Assembly (NCBI RefSeq): GCF_000619925.1
Contig: NZ_JHVB01000007.1
Location: 62,001 to 126,000, forward strand
DNA length: 64,000 bases
From: Treponema sp. C6A8
GTDB taxonomy: Bacteria; Spirochaetota; Spirochaetia; Treponematales; Treponemataceae
Direction: 5' to 3'
The translations under genes were made by a program, and so were the position numbers. Shown one piece after another: positions 52,933-62,428 of this stretch (positions are counted from its first letter, which is position 1; the number at the start of each line of letters is the position of its first letter). Below the pieces are notes generated by a model. It was not told where the DNA came from. It worked only from the letters and a program-made list of their open reading frames with translations, and searched no databases.

Positions 52933-53568
52933 TTATGCAGTCTTATTCTGATCATTCTGTCCGCTGAATTCCCTGATTCTGTATTTTACGCCAAGTTCGT
53001 CACAGATTTTCTGGCAGGCAGCCTCATCTTCATGAGTGATTGTTGTAGAAACAGTTGTCATTGTTACAGAAGGCACATGCTCTTTTGCAAGGCGGGTGAA
53101 TTCAAGCAAAGCCGGGAAGGCCTTTTCCTTAAAGCGTGGGCGGACAGTTTCAAGATAATTTTCAGGATTGCTGGTATTCAAACTGATGGAAATTGCATCA
53201 ATCAGCCCCTCAAAAAAAGGCGTAATATCCTTGGAATGAATAAGGTTTCCCATTCCGTTGGTATTAAGGCGCAGACGCACGCTGCTGTTCGCCTTAATAT
53301 AACGGGCAGTCTTCAAAAGTACATCCAGGGCTTCGGTCGGCTCTCCGTATCCGCAGAAAATAACTTCCTTGTATTTTTTATAATCAGCAGTTTCAAGCGC
53401 TGCCCTAACCTCTTCAAAAGAGGGCTCGTGTTCCAGCCATAAAGGATTACTTCCATAAACCCCATCACCTTCGTTGCGGATACAGAAAGTACAGGCACAA
53501 GGACAGCGGTTAGTCAAATTAAGATAGAGGCCATCTTTTACGGCATAGGCAATTGTCATCTGCTTCAT
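52933..53568 (-). CDS. TatD-associated type radical SAM protein
   Basis: About 211 residues from MKQMTIAYAVKDGLYLNLTN, with AAAGGA upstream. Radical-SAM triad in RCPCACTFCIRN (CxxxCxxC), GYGEPTEALD for SAM binding and RLNTNGMGN. This is the TatD-family-linked radical SAM group, often beside a TatD nuclease gene, which is absent here. The reaction is unknown. The regulon promoter P5 starts 80 bp away and is directed the other way. Confidence 0.75.
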   Translation of the reverse strand: MKQMTIAYAVKDGLYLNLTNRCPCACTFCIRNEGDGVYGSNPLWLEHEPSFEEVRAALETADYKKYKEVIFCGYGEPTEALDVLLKTARYIKANSSVRLRLNTNGMGNLIHSKDITPFFEGLIDAISISLNTSNPENYLETVRPRFKEKAFPALLEFTRLAKEHVPSVTMTTVSTTITHEDEAACQKICDELGVKYRIREFSGQNDQNKTA

Positions 53569-53647
53569 AGTTTTTCCTTTTTTTATTTCTGCGGCTATCA
53601 TAGTCAAGATGAACAATTGTGTCAATTTTAAAAAATATTTTTATAAA

Positions 53648-53715
53648 ACCTATTGACTTAGTAGGTAATTACCTGTATAACTAAATCATAAAGTTTACCT
53701 ACTGTTTTAGTAGGT
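53648..53715 (+). promoter_or_regulatory. Regulon promoter P5 (second importer operon), dual operator
   Basis: Box 1 ACCTATTGACTTAGTAGGT (53648-53666) with -35 TTGACT, 17-bp spacer, -10 TATAAC (53676-53681), and box 2 ACCTACTGTTTTAGTAGGT (53697-53715). Box starts are 49 bp apart. Confidence 0.85.
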
Positions 53716-53738
53716 ATCTTAAAAACAAAAAAAACACA

Positions 53739-53758
53739 GGCGGCTCTGACTGGTCGCC
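53739..53758 (+). promoter_or_regulatory. TCTGACTG-loop leader hairpin before binding protein 2
   Basis: GGCGGC (53739-53744) pairs with GTCGCC (53753-53758) with one G-U pair, around an 8-nt loop TCTGACTG, followed by TTACAAAGGAG. Stem sequence differs from the other copies, while length 6+8+6 and loop are kept. Confidence 0.65.
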
Positions 53759-53776
53759 TTACAAAGGAGATGCCCT

Positions 53777-54610
53777 ATGAAAAAATTCGGAAAAATTATT
53801 TTAGCTGCAGCCCTTGCTCTTGCAGCACTTTCACCACTTTCTGCAAAAGGAAAAACTGGACGTACAGTTGCAGAAATCAAAAAAAGCAAGGTAATTAAGA
53901 TTGCTGTATTCAGCGACAAAAAGCCTTTCGGATATGTTGATGAAAACGGCGAATATCAGGGATACGATGTTTACTTTGGAAACCGCATCGCAAAAGACCT
54001 TGGAGTAAAAGTAAAGTATGTGCCGGTAGAAGCTGCTGCCCGCGTAGAAGTTCTTACAACTGGCAAGGTTGACCTTGTTCTTGCTAACTTCACAGTAACA
54101 CCTGAACGTGCAGAAAAAGTTGACTTCGCCCTTCCATACATGAAAGTTGCTTTGGGAATCGTTTCTCCAAAATCAGCTCTGGTAACAGATCCAGCTCAGC
54201 TCAACGGAAAAACTTTGATTATTGCAAAGGGAACAACAGCAGAAAGCTACTTCTCTAAAAACTATCCGAAAATCAATCTTTTGAAGTTTGACCAGTATTC
54301 AGAAGCTTACAATGCTCTTCTTGACGGACGCGGAGACGGTCTTTCTACAGACAACACAGAAGTTCTTGCCTGGGCTATTGAAAATCCTAAGTTTGCTGTG
54401 GGTGCAGGCGCTGACTCAATCGGAAGCCTTGATTCAATTGCAGGTGCCGTTCAGAAAGGCAACAAGGATCTGCTCGACTGGCTCAACAACGAAATCGTAG
54501 AACTTGGTAAAGAAAACTTCTTCCATGCTGATTACGAAGCAACCCTTCGCTCTGTTTACGGTGCAGATTCTGATGCTGACAGTCTTGTAGTAGAAGGCGG
54601 AAAATTGTAG
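53777..54610 (+). CDS. Amino-acid-type ABC importer, substrate-binding protein 2
   Basis: 277 residues with signal peptide (MKKFGKIILAAALALAALS then PLSAKG) and family 3 solute-binding features: VIKIAVFSDKKPFGYVDENGEYQGYDVYFGNRIAKDLG and DLVLANFTVTPERAEKVDFALPY. The wording resembles CjaA/TcyA-type cysteine- or polar-amino-acid-binding proteins. First gene of a four-gene operon driven by P5. Confidence 0.88.
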   Translation: MKKFGKIILAAALALAALSPLSAKGKTGRTVAEIKKSKVIKIAVFSDKKPFGYVDENGEYQGYDVYFGNRIAKDLGVKVKYVPVEAAARVEVLTTGKVDLVLANFTVTPERAEKVDFALPYMKVALGIVSPKSALVTDPAQLNGKTLIIAKGTTAESYFSKNYPKINLLKFDQYSEAYNALLDGRGDGLSTDNTEVLAWAIENPKFAVGAGADSIGSLDSIAGAVQKGNKDLLDWLNNEIVELGKENFFHADYEATLRSVYGADSDADSLVVEGGKL

Positions 54611-54651
54611 GATAAACAAGCTCCGAAAAACTTCGGGGCATAAAAAAGTTT

Positions 54652-55305
54652 ATGGACATCAATTTTATAAAAGAAGTCATTCCGATGTACGTTGAGGCAA
54701 CCTTCCTCACCCTTCGGATTGGCTTAATCGGAATAATACTTTCTTTTGTAACAGGGATTTTTTGTGCAATCGTGCGCTACTGGAAAATCCCTGTTTTAAA
54801 TGTAATCGTAAGAGTCTACACAGAACTTTCACGAAACACACCACTTTTGATTCAGCTTTTCTTTTTGTATTTTGCCCTTCCCCGCCTTGGGATTAAACTT
54901 TCAAGCCAGGCCTGCGGAATTATAGGACTCACCTTTTTGGGGGGCTCTTACATGGCAGAAACTTTCCGAAGTGCCCTTGAAACTGTAGGCCGAGCCCAGC
55001 TGGAAAGCGGAATGTGCATAGGCCTGGATAAGCTGCAGATTGTTCGCTACGTGGTTTTGCCTCAGGCAGTGGCTGTTTCAGTTCCGGGCGTCGTTGCAAA
55101 CATCATCTTTTTGCTTAAGGAAACTTCGGTTTTCAGTGCTGTTGCCCTTGCAGACCTTATGTACGTTGCAAAAGATTTAATCGGACTTTATTACAAAACA
55201 GAAGAATCGCTTTTACTTTTAGTTATTGCATATTTTATCATTCTGCTTCCGGTTTCTATAATATCACGCGTTATAGAAAAGAAGCTGAATTTTTACCGAG
55301 GTTAG
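54652..55305 (+). CDS. Amino-acid-type ABC importer permease 2a
   Basis: 217 residues, HisM-type, with ELSRNTPLLIQLFFLYFALP and the ATPase-docking loop ESGMCIGLDKLQIVRYVVLPQAV. It follows binding protein 2 by 41 bp and precedes permease 2b by 6 bp. Confidence 0.88.
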   Translation: MDINFIKEVIPMYVEATFLTLRIGLIGIILSFVTGIFCAIVRYWKIPVLNVIVRVYTELSRNTPLLIQLFFLYFALPRLGIKLSSQACGIIGLTFLGGSYMAETFRSALETVGRAQLESGMCIGLDKLQIVRYVVLPQAVAVSVPGVVANIIFLLKETSVFSAVALADLMYVAKDLIGLYYKTEESLLLLVIAYFIILLPVSIISRVIEKKLNFYRG

Positions 55306-55311
55306 CCCGCT

Positions 55312-56010
55312 ATGGAAAATCAGGATTTTTTTACAGCACTTTCCACCGCCTTCAGCGTTCTTTTTAAGGGAAAAAACTTTCCCCGACTTATGGGCGGACT
55401 CTGGGTTACAATCTGGATTGCAGCAGTATCGGTTCTTCTTTCCATTCTGCTGGGCTTTGTTTTCGGAATCATTTTGACCCGCAAAAACCGCATCATCAAA
55501 GCCATTTGCAATATTTACCTTGAATTTATGCGCATCATGCCTCAAATGGTACTGCTTTTCCTTGCCTATTTTGGCATTACCCACGCCTTTGGCCTTTCAA
55601 TTTCTGGAGAAGCCGCAAGTATCATCGTTTTTACCCTCTGGGGCACTGCCGAAATGGGAGATTTAGTCCGCGGCTCCCTTGAATCAATTCCACGTCACCA
55701 ATACGAAAGCGGCCGGGCCATCGGTCTTACAGAAAAACAGATTTTCTTCTATATAATTATCCCGCAGACAATCAAGCGACTGGTTCCCCTTTCCATGAAC
55801 CTGATTACCCGCATGATTAAAACAACATCTCTTGTTGTCTTTGTAGGCGTAATTGAAGTTGTAAAAATCGGACAGCAGATTATTGAGGCAAACCGCCTTA
55901 CAATCCCTACCGCTTCGATTGCAGTTTACGGCGTGATTTTTATGATGTATTTTATTGTCTGCTGGCCGCTGTCTTTGATGGCTGACAGATTGGAGAAAAA
56001 AGAAAGGTAA
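55312..56010 (+). CDS. Amino-acid-type ABC importer permease 2b
   Basis: 232 residues, with EFMRIMPQMVLLFLAYFGIT and coupling loop ESGRAIGLTEKQIFFYIIIPQTIK. Partner of permease 2a. It is followed directly by leader element copy 3, which separates it from the ATPase gene. Confidence 0.88.
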   Translation: MENQDFFTALSTAFSVLFKGKNFPRLMGGLWVTIWIAAVSVLLSILLGFVFGIILTRKNRIIKAICNIYLEFMRIMPQMVLLFLAYFGITHAFGLSISGEAASIIVFTLWGTAEMGDLVRGSLESIPRHQYESGRAIGLTEKQIFFYIIIPQTIKRLVPLSMNLITRMIKTTSLVVFVGVIEVVKIGQQIIEANRLTIPTASIAVYGVIFMMYFIVCWPLSLMADRLEKKER

Positions 56011-56014
56011 AGCT

Positions 56015-56083
56015 AAAAAATTGCTGCATCGCAATTTTTTTTAACGCTTTGCTATAAAACACCGCGAGCTCTGACCGGCTCGC
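56015..56083 (+). promoter_or_regulatory. Leader element with two hairpins (TCTGACCG loop), copy 3
   Basis: Terminator-like stem 56015-56024 with 56031-56040. Second stem GCGAGC (56064-56069), loop TCTGACCG, GCTCGC (56078-56083), then TTACACAGGAG before the ATPase ATG. Almost identical to copy 1, 46 kb away. Confidence 0.7.
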
Positions 56084-56100
56084 TTACACAGGAGACCTTC

Positions 56101-56865
56101 ATGTCACTTTTGAAAATAAATAATCTTGAAAAATCATATAAGGAAGCGGGCGGAATCTTAAAAGGCGTTTCGCTCAAGGTTGAAAAAGGCGAAGTCGTTG
56201 TGATTTTAGGACCTTCCGGCTGCGGAAAGTCTACCCTGCTCCGCTGCATAAACGGCCTTGAATCAATTCAGGGGGGCGAAATCCTCCTGGACGACGAAGT
56301 AATTTCAAACCGCACAAAGGACATGCACCTTATCCGCCAGAAGGTCGGAATGGTTTTCCAGAGCTATGATTTGTTTCCGAATATGACAGTTTTGAAGAAT
56401 ATTCTTCTTGGCCCGATAAAGGCACAGAAGCGCGATAAGGCGGAAGTTACAGAGCAGGCGGAAAAGCTTTTGGCGCGTGTAGGCCTCCTTGAAAAAAAGG
56501 ACTATTATCCACGTCAGCTTTCGGGCGGTCAGAAGCAGCGGGTTGCCATTGTACGTGCCCTCTGCATGAATCCCGAAGTTCTTTTGTTTGATGAAGTAAC
56601 CGCCGCCCTTGACCCGGAAATGGTTCGCGAGGTTCTGGACGTAATGATGGATCTTGCAAAAGAAGGCCGCACAATGCTGATTGTAACTCACCAGCTGGAA
56701 TTTGCCCGCGCAGTTGCTGATAGAATCGTATTCATCGACGAAGGCGTAATCGTAGAAGAAGCAAAACCCGAAGATTTCTTTACAGCGCCAAAAACCGAGC
56801 GCGCTAAAAAGTTCCTTGAAGCCTTCAAGTTTGAAAAACGCGTTACCTATGCTGAGGGGATTTAA
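56101..56865 (+). CDS. Amino-acid-type ABC importer ATPase 2
   Basis: 254 residues: Walker [11 protein letters not shown]-loop MVFQSYDLF, signature [14 protein letters not shown], Walker [15 protein letters not shown] (Val replacing the usual Pro after DE) and VTHQLEF. GlnQ-type ATPase for permeases 2a and 2b. A two-hairpin leader is inserted between permease and ATPase genes and may lower or condition its expression. Confidence 0.92.
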   Translation: MSLLKINNLEKSYKEAGGILKGVSLKVEKGEVVVILGPSGCGKSTLLRCINGLESIQGGEILLDDEVISNRTKDMHLIRQKVGMVFQSYDLFPNMTVLKNILLGPIKAQKRDKAEVTEQAEKLLARVGLLEKKDYYPRQLSGGQKQRVAIVRALCMNPEVLLFDEVTAALDPEMVREVLDVMMDLAKEGRTMLIVTHQLEFARAVADRIVFIDEGVIVEEAKPEDFFTAPKTERAKKFLEAFKFEKRVTYAEGI

Positions 56866-57056
56866 TTACAGCAGAAAGCAAGAGAAGACTTTTCAATATT
56901 TTTTTCCATATACCCAATTACCTACCTTGACAATAGTCTGCTTATATTTTAATTTGAAACGGTATAACTTTTTGTTTTCAAAAGGCCATACATTAGAAAA
57001 AAAGTTAAATTATAAGTATAAAAAAGTTCCCCGATATAAAAAAGGAGTTGAGTAAT

Positions 57057-58442
57057 ATGAAAAAAAGTTTTTTTTCATTGGGAGCTGTTGCAGTCGGACT
57101 GGCTTTTATTCTTTCCACTGTCTTTTCTTTTTTTCTGATGGAGCATCCTGACGAAAAAGACAGAGAGTTCAGTCTTATGCTGGCCGGAAGAGTAAATGAT
57201 GTAGTAACGGATGAGATTCTCCGTCCACTTCTGGTTTCCCGCACAATGTCCAATGACAATCTTCTTGTCGAATGGCTGCAACATGAGGAAGAACATCCCC
57301 TTGGGGAAAATGTCCTTGCCATGCAGAACTATCTTTCCAGATTAAAAGAGGAATTCGGCTATACATCAGCCTTTCTTATTTCTGAAAAAAGTCACTGCTA
57401 CTACACCTACCGGGGCTTTAATAAAATCATCAACCCCCTGAATGACCCCCACGATAAATGGTATCCAACTTTCATTAAAAAAAATATTGCTTTTGAATTA
57501 AACGCTGACACAGATCAGGTAAACGGAAATCACTGGACAATTTTCATAAACTGCAGGATTACTTCGCCAGACGGTACTCTCCTTGGTGTATGCGGCGTTG
57601 GTGTTGTAATGGATCACCTTCGTCAGATTATGGAAGAATATGAAAAGCAGTACGGTGTAAAAATCAACCTTGTAGATTCAAATGGACTTGTTCAGATGGC
57701 GGTTGATTATTCTGACATCCAGAGAATGTATCTGAATAACATCGAACTTGATGAAGCAGATGACGATTACTCTGTACGTCAGAGTATGAGAAAATACCGC
57801 ATTTCAAAATATCTTAAAGAATTAGGCTGGTATCTGGTCGTACAGACGGGAGGACACGTATCTAATTCAAAATTTATTCCGCTGATTATCCTTAATATTA
57901 TTACAGCCGTAATTCTTATCGTCCTCTTTTATCTCGTTATCTACTTAAAGGAAAAAAATGGTGCCGGAAAGAATTCCGATCCTAACCCTCTTGATGAAGT
58001 AACAGGACTTCCAAACCGTCTGTATTTTACCGAAGCATACGGAGAAAACGGTATTTTCAATACAACCCGCTATAAATGCTTCATTGTATTTGATATTGAC
58101 CATTTTGCAGCAGAACAGAAAAAACGACCTGGTCTTCCACTCATAAAATTGACGGCAGACATAGCTAAACACTACTTTGATATGAACGGACTTCTTTTAA
58201 GATGGAGAAGCGATACCTTTGTTGTTCTTTCTGAACAGGAAATCGGAGCTTCCATGGACTTGTGCAGAGACTTCTGCAGGCATGTTCTTGAAGAATTAGA
58301 AATAACGATTTCTGCAGGTGTGGCTCCAATTGTCCTTACTGATTCTATAAAGAAAAACTATTACGCTGCAATGCAGGGCTGTTATGCAGCCAAATTTGCA
58401 GGCGGAAACAAGGCAGTATTACATCAGGGAGAGACTTTATAA
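57057..58442 (+). CDS. Cache-domain membrane sensor with degenerate GGDEF domain
   Basis: About 461 residues from MKKSFFSLGAVAVGLAFIL (GGAG 10 nt upstream). N-terminal helix, an extracellular Cache-type domain containing NHWTIFINCRI and LLGVCGVGVVMDHL, a second helix near 280-300, then a GGDEF-like domain beginning DEVTGLPNRLYF. The active-site signature is RSDTF instead of GGDEF, so cyclase activity is not expected. It may bind c-di-GMP/GTP or act by protein contact. The next gene starts immediately after its stop, so it is coupled with the hybrid kinase. Confidence 0.8.
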   Translation: MKKSFFSLGAVAVGLAFILSTVFSFFLMEHPDEKDREFSLMLAGRVNDVVTDEILRPLLVSRTMSNDNLLVEWLQHEEEHPLGENVLAMQNYLSRLKEEFGYTSAFLISEKSHCYYTYRGFNKIINPLNDPHDKWYPTFIKKNIAFELNADTDQVNGNHWTIFINCRITSPDGTLLGVCGVGVVMDHLRQIMEEYEKQYGVKINLVDSNGLVQMAVDYSDIQRMYLNNIELDEADDDYSVRQSMRKYRISKYLKELGWYLVVQTGGHVSNSKFIPLIILNIITAVILIVLFYLVIYLKEKNGAGKNSDPNPLDEVTGLPNRLYFTEAYGENGIFNTTRYKCFIVFDIDHFAAEQKKRPGLPLIKLTADIAKHYFDMNGLLLRWRSDTFVVLSEQEIGASMDLCRDFCRHVLEELEITISAGVAPIVLTDSIKKNYYAAMQGCYAAKFAGGNKAVLHQGETL

Positions 58443-61400
58443 ATGCGCCGACACTTTTCCTTTCGTGTAAAAAAATCCCTCCTTTCCCAGCTGGCAATCC
58501 GTACTATATCTTTTTCCCTCGTATTTTTTATCCCACTTGCCTTTCTTACAATGCATTTTCAAAAAAATGCCATTAAACAAAGCATAAAGCAGACTGCATT
58601 TCTGGTTGCAGAAGGAAAAGCTGCTGAAATCAACCCTATACTAACTCAGGTTGAACATTCCGTAAGTGTTCTTGAAGAAAGACTTCTTTCAACTCTGGAC
58701 GAAAACCGCTTTGCAACAGATCAAAGCTACCGGGAAGATTACATCCAACGTGCAGAAGACTGGTTTGAAGATATTGCCCGTTTTACACCTGGTGCAGCGA
58801 CATCATGGTTCAGACTTGAGAAAGAAAGATACGGCAACACTGCGGGTGTCTTTATGACTGGTGACCGTTACGGTGGCTTTGTAAGCGTAAAGCCGACAGA
58901 CCTTTCCGAATATTCAGAAAATGACAGGGAACACGTGGGCTGGTACTACGAACCTCTTGTAGCCGGAGAACCTGTCTGGATGCTGCCTTATGAAAACCGC
59001 AATGTAGATATCAAAATGATTACCTACGTTATTCCTTTTTATAGAAACGGAATCTTTCTTGGGGTTGTAGGCATGGATATTGAGCTTGCCTATCTGAAGC
59101 GACTTGTAGATAACATAAAAATTTCTAATACCCTAGCCTTTCTTATGGATTCTAACTATAACCTTATCTACCATCCAGATTATCCAAACGGTTTACCGTC
59201 AGTTATGTATGACCATGAATTCAGCCAGATTGCAGCCTATGCAAGTACAGATAATAATCAGGCAAAAATTTATAAATGCCACTGGCAGGGAGTAACCCAG
59301 CACATTATTTTTAAGAAACTGCAAAATGGCTCGATATTGGGTATTTCAATCGAAGATATTGTTGCAAGAAAAGCAAGATTCAGAATCTCTATGCTGAGTT
59401 TTTCACTTTTCCTTACTATATTCGTTCTTTTTTATTTTCTTGTTTTTTTCATTTCAAGAAAAATTATCAGTCCAATATCTGAACTGATTGAAGATTCAAG
59501 AAGGCTTTCGCGCGGAGAACTTGGAATCATCATTAAATACAAGGCTGACAATGAAATCGGACTTCTTGCCGATAGCATCCGTATGATGGAAAAACAGCTT
59601 AAGGAATACATCGAATACATCCGAAAGCAGACCGAAAGTGAACGAAACGCAAAGGAAACCGCCATTAACGCATCCAGAGCAAAAAGTGACTTCCTTGCAA
59701 ATATGAGCCACGAAATCCGAACTCCTATTAATGCGGTTCTTGGAATGAATGAGCTTATTCTGCGTGAAACTGAAAACGACAATATCCGGGGATATGCAGT
59801 AAACATCCGTAATGCCGGAAATACTCTTCTTTCCCTCATAAACGATGTTCTTGACTTTTCTAAAATTGAAGCGGGAAAAATGGAAATTATTCCTGTCCGC
59901 TATGACCTTGCACTCCTTCTTGTAGACCTTCGCGTTATGATTAGTGAAAGGGCTGAACAGAAGGATCTGACCTTTGAATTAAAGGCAAATCCTGCCATGC
60001 CGAAATTCCTCTACGGCGACAACATGAGGCTTAAACAGTGTATCTTAAACCTTTTAACCAACGCAGTAAAATATACCCAGAAAGGAGGAATCACCTTCTC
60101 GGTTGATTTTACCTTCATTAAAGATGATGAAAGCTCAATAATGCTTCAGGTCAGCGTAAAAGATACAGGAATCGGAATCAAACCTGAGGATGTTCAGAAG
60201 CTTTTTGCACCTTTTGAAAGAATTGAAGAAAAACGCAACAGAACTATTGAAGGTACAGGGCTTGGAATGAGCATCGTTAAACGTACCCTGGACATGATGG
60301 GAAGCAGGCTTTCCATTGAAAGCGAATACGGAAAAGGCTCAACCTTCTCTTTTGAAGTACGTCAGAAAATTGCAGAAAATATTCCACTTGGAAATCTTAA
60401 TGAGGCCCACAAAAAAAGTATTGCTGAGGCAAGCCACTATAAAGAAAAACTTTATGCTCCAAAGGCAAAAATTCTTTTTGTAGACGACACACCGTTGAAT
60501 CTCCAGGTTGTTCAGGGGCTTTTAAAACACACAGGAATTACGCTGGACACGGCAGAAAGCGGTGCAAAAACCCTTGAAAAGGTTCAGCAGACTAAATATG
60601 ACATTCTCTTTATCGACCACCGTATGCCTGTTATGGATGGAATCGAAACCCTTCATGCAATCAATGAACTCCCGGGCAATAAAAGCCTTGGAAAACCTTG
60701 CATTGCCCTTACTGCAAATGTGATTTCAGGAGCAAGGGAACTCTACATTAAAGAAGGCTTTACAGATTATCTTTCAAAGCCTGTTGTTCCAGCTGAGCTT
60801 GAAAATATGATTAGAGCATATCTTCCGCCGGAATATATTGAAGAAGTACCAGATTCTGTAAATGAAAGCCTTTCAAAAAAAGAAAATGACAGCAGTCAGA
60901 AGAATACCGACAGCGAAAAAGATATTTTTCCAAAAATGAAAGGTATAAATATTGAATCTGCGCTTCAAAACTGCGGTTCAGCCCAACTTCTTAAGGAAAT
61001 GTTTACAACCTTTTACAGCGAAATCGATGCAAAGAAAGACTTGCTTTGTGAATTCTTAAAAAATTCTGATTTTGAGAATTACAGAATAAAGGTTCATGCA
61101 CTTAAAAGCGAAAGCCGTTTGATTGGCGCAATCGAACTTTCAGAAGAAGCACGTATGCTTGAAACTGCAGCAGACGCAAAAAAAGAGGAAGAAATTTTGG
61201 AAAAGAATCCAGCCTTAATGGAGCACCTTTTGTCTTTCAAGGAAATTCTTAAAGATTTCGCACCAAATAACAAAACTTCTGATGCAAAAAGAAAACGCAT
61301 TTCATCAAAAATGCTGGACACAGAACTTGAGCAACTGGAAAAAGCTGCAAAAAACTTTAATCCTGAACTTGCAGATTCAGTTGTGGAAAAACTTTCAGGC

Positions 61401-61523
61401 TATAAACTCCCGGAGGATTTTTCACAAATATTTGAAAATATAAGTCTTTATGCCCGACAAATGGACTATATAAATCTATCAAAAATAATATCAGAATATC
61501 GTATGGACAAAAAAAAGGAGTAG
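58443..61523 (+). CDS. Hybrid sensor histidine kinase (Cache-HAMP-HisKA-HATPase-REC-Hpt)
   Basis: 1026 residues. Order: membrane helix (about 12-35), extracellular dCache domain, second helix near 325-345, HAMP, HisKA with phospho-acceptor H423 (MSHEIRTP), ATPase domain (NLLTNAVKYT, DTGIGI, GTGLGMS), receiver with D725 (FIDHRMPVMDG) and LSKPV, and Hpt with H885 (VHALKSESR). All phosphorelay residues are present. Phosphate would pass H-D-H to the response regulator encoded 4 bp downstream. The ligand is unknown; no link to the nif-like regulon is visible beyond adjacency. Confidence 0.92.
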   Translation: MRRHFSFRVKKSLLSQLAIRTISFSLVFFIPLAFLTMHFQKNAIKQSIKQTAFLVAEGKAAEINPILTQVEHSVSVLEERLLSTLDENRFATDQSYREDYIQRAEDWFEDIARFTPGAATSWFRLEKERYGNTAGVFMTGDRYGGFVSVKPTDLSEYSENDREHVGWYYEPLVAGEPVWMLPYENRNVDIKMITYVIPFYRNGIFLGVVGMDIELAYLKRLVDNIKISNTLAFLMDSNYNLIYHPDYPNGLPSVMYDHEFSQIAAYASTDNNQAKIYKCHWQGVTQHIIFKKLQNGSILGISIEDIVARKARFRISMLSFSLFLTIFVLFYFLVFFISRKIISPISELIEDSRRLSRGELGIIIKYKADNEIGLLADSIRMMEKQLKEYIEYIRKQTESERNAKETAINASRAKSDFLANMSHEIRTPINAVLGMNELILRETENDNIRGYAVNIRNAGNTLLSLINDVLDFSKIEAGKMEIIPVRYDLALLLVDLRVMISERAEQKDLTFELKANPAMPKFLYGDNMRLKQCILNLLTNAVKYTQKGGITFSVDFTFIKDDESSIMLQVSVKDTGIGIKPEDVQKLFAPFERIEEKRNRTIEGTGLGMSIVKRTLDMMGSRLSIESEYGKGSTFSFEVRQKIAENIPLGNLNEAHKKSIAEASHYKEKLYAPKAKILFVDDTPLNLQVVQGLLKHTGITLDTAESGAKTLEKVQQTKYDILFIDHRMPVMDGIETLHAINELPGNKSLGKPCIALTANVISGARELYIKEGFTDYLSKPVVPAELENMIRAYLPPEYIEEVPDSVNESLSKKENDSSQKNTDSEKDIFPKMKGINIESALQNCGSAQLLKEMFTTFYSEIDAKKDLLCEFLKNSDFENYRIKVHALKSESRLIGAIELSEEARMLETAADAKKEEEILEKNPALMEHLLSFKEILKDFAPNNKTSDAKRKRISSKMLDTELEQLEKAAKNFNPELADSVVEKLSGYKLPEDFSQIFENISLYARQMDYINLSKIISEYRMDKKKE

Positions 61524-61527
61524 AAAA

Positions 61528-62271
61528 ATGTCAGTAAAGGATATTTATGTGATTGGTGATGAAAAACGTATGGTTGTTCGTTCTTTTATTAATGATTTGA
61601 GAAGTGCCTCTTTGACAGTGCATTCTCTCCCTGCGGAATACGGAAGCGTAGTTTCTCTCCCAAAAGAATCTATTCATATTGCAGTCTGCTTTGATGATAC
61701 AATGCCTGCAGATGTAATGGAATATCTGCGTGAATCTGTTATGGATAAAGGCTGGTACCTATATCTGATTGGAAAGATTGGCGGACTTTCAATGAATGAG
61801 AAAAAACACAGTTCTGAAATTCCAGGTGTCCGCTTTCCATACTGGCCAGTTCCTGCAAAAACCCTGATTGCAGAAATGGAAAAGACCCGCAAAGATATCC
61901 TTGTAGTAGACGATGACCCTATGATGCTGAGAAGCCTTTACAGCTGGCTTAATGAATCCTTTAATATCCATGCCGCAAATTCTGGACACGCAGCGCTGGA
62001 ATTCCTTCGTCAGAATGAAGTCGATCTTGTTCTTCTTGATTATGAAATGCCATTAATGAATGGAAAAGAGGTGCTTCAGGAGATACGAACCTCATATGAA
62101 AATAATACCCTGCCGGTAATTTTCCTTACCGCAAAAAATGATAAGGAAACAATCCGAAGTATTGTAGGTCTTCATCCAAACGGATATGTTCTCAAAAGTA
62201 ATTCTGCAGCAGAAATCAAGCGAACAGTTACTTCCTTCTTTGCTTCTCAGGTCTCATTTGCTTCAAATTAA
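61528..62271 (+). CDS. Response regulator with C-terminal receiver domain
   Basis: 247 residues. The receiver is at the C-terminus (DILVVDDDPMMLRSLYSWL, phospho-Asp in LVLLDYEMPLMNG, and YVLKSN replacing the usual KP). The N-terminal 125 residues look like a degenerate receiver-like fold (VCFDDTMPADVMEYL). There is no DNA-binding or enzymatic output domain, so it probably signals by protein interaction. Coupled to the hybrid kinase and ended by a strong terminator. Confidence 0.8.
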   Translation: MSVKDIYVIGDEKRMVVRSFINDLRSASLTVHSLPAEYGSVVSLPKESIHIAVCFDDTMPADVMEYLRESVMDKGWYLYLIGKIGGLSMNEKKHSSEIPGVRFPYWPVPAKTLIAEMEKTRKDILVVDDDPMMLRSLYSWLNESFNIHAANSGHAALEFLRQNEVDLVLLDYEMPLMNGKEVLQEIRTSYENNTLPVIFLTAKNDKETIRSIVGLHPNGYVLKSNSAAEIKRTVTSFFASQVSFASN

Positions 62272-62299
62272 GATAAGAGAAAATTAGATTTTATTAATG

Positions 62300-62328
62300 C
62301 CACCTCATTACGAGGTGGTTTTTTATTT
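62300..62328 (+). terminator. Strong intrinsic terminator
   Basis: CCACCTC-ATTAC-GAGGTGG (62300-62318) followed by TTTTTTATTT. It separates the signalling operon from regulon promoter P6. Confidence 0.85.
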
Positions 62329-62345
62329 TAACTTTTTCCTTATTT

Positions 62346-62400
62346 TCCTATTGCATTAGTAGGTAATATTATATATATTATACCTACCTACCTTGTAGGT
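62346..62400 (+). promoter_or_regulatory. Regulon promoter P6 (second NifX-like and NifD-like genes), dual operator
   Basis: Box 1 TCCTATTGCATTAGTAGGT (62346-62364) with -35 TTGCAT, 17-bp spacer, -10 TATATT (62374-62379), and box 2 ACCTACCTACCTTGTAGGT (62382-62400). Box starts are 36 bp apart, the shortest of the set. Confidence 0.8.
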
Positions 62401-62428
62401 TTATATTTTATAAGAGGCATATTAACAG

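Noticed and set aside
57057..58442. Active diguanylate cyclase
   Set aside because: The GGDEF signature is replaced by RSDTF, so the domain is called degenerate.
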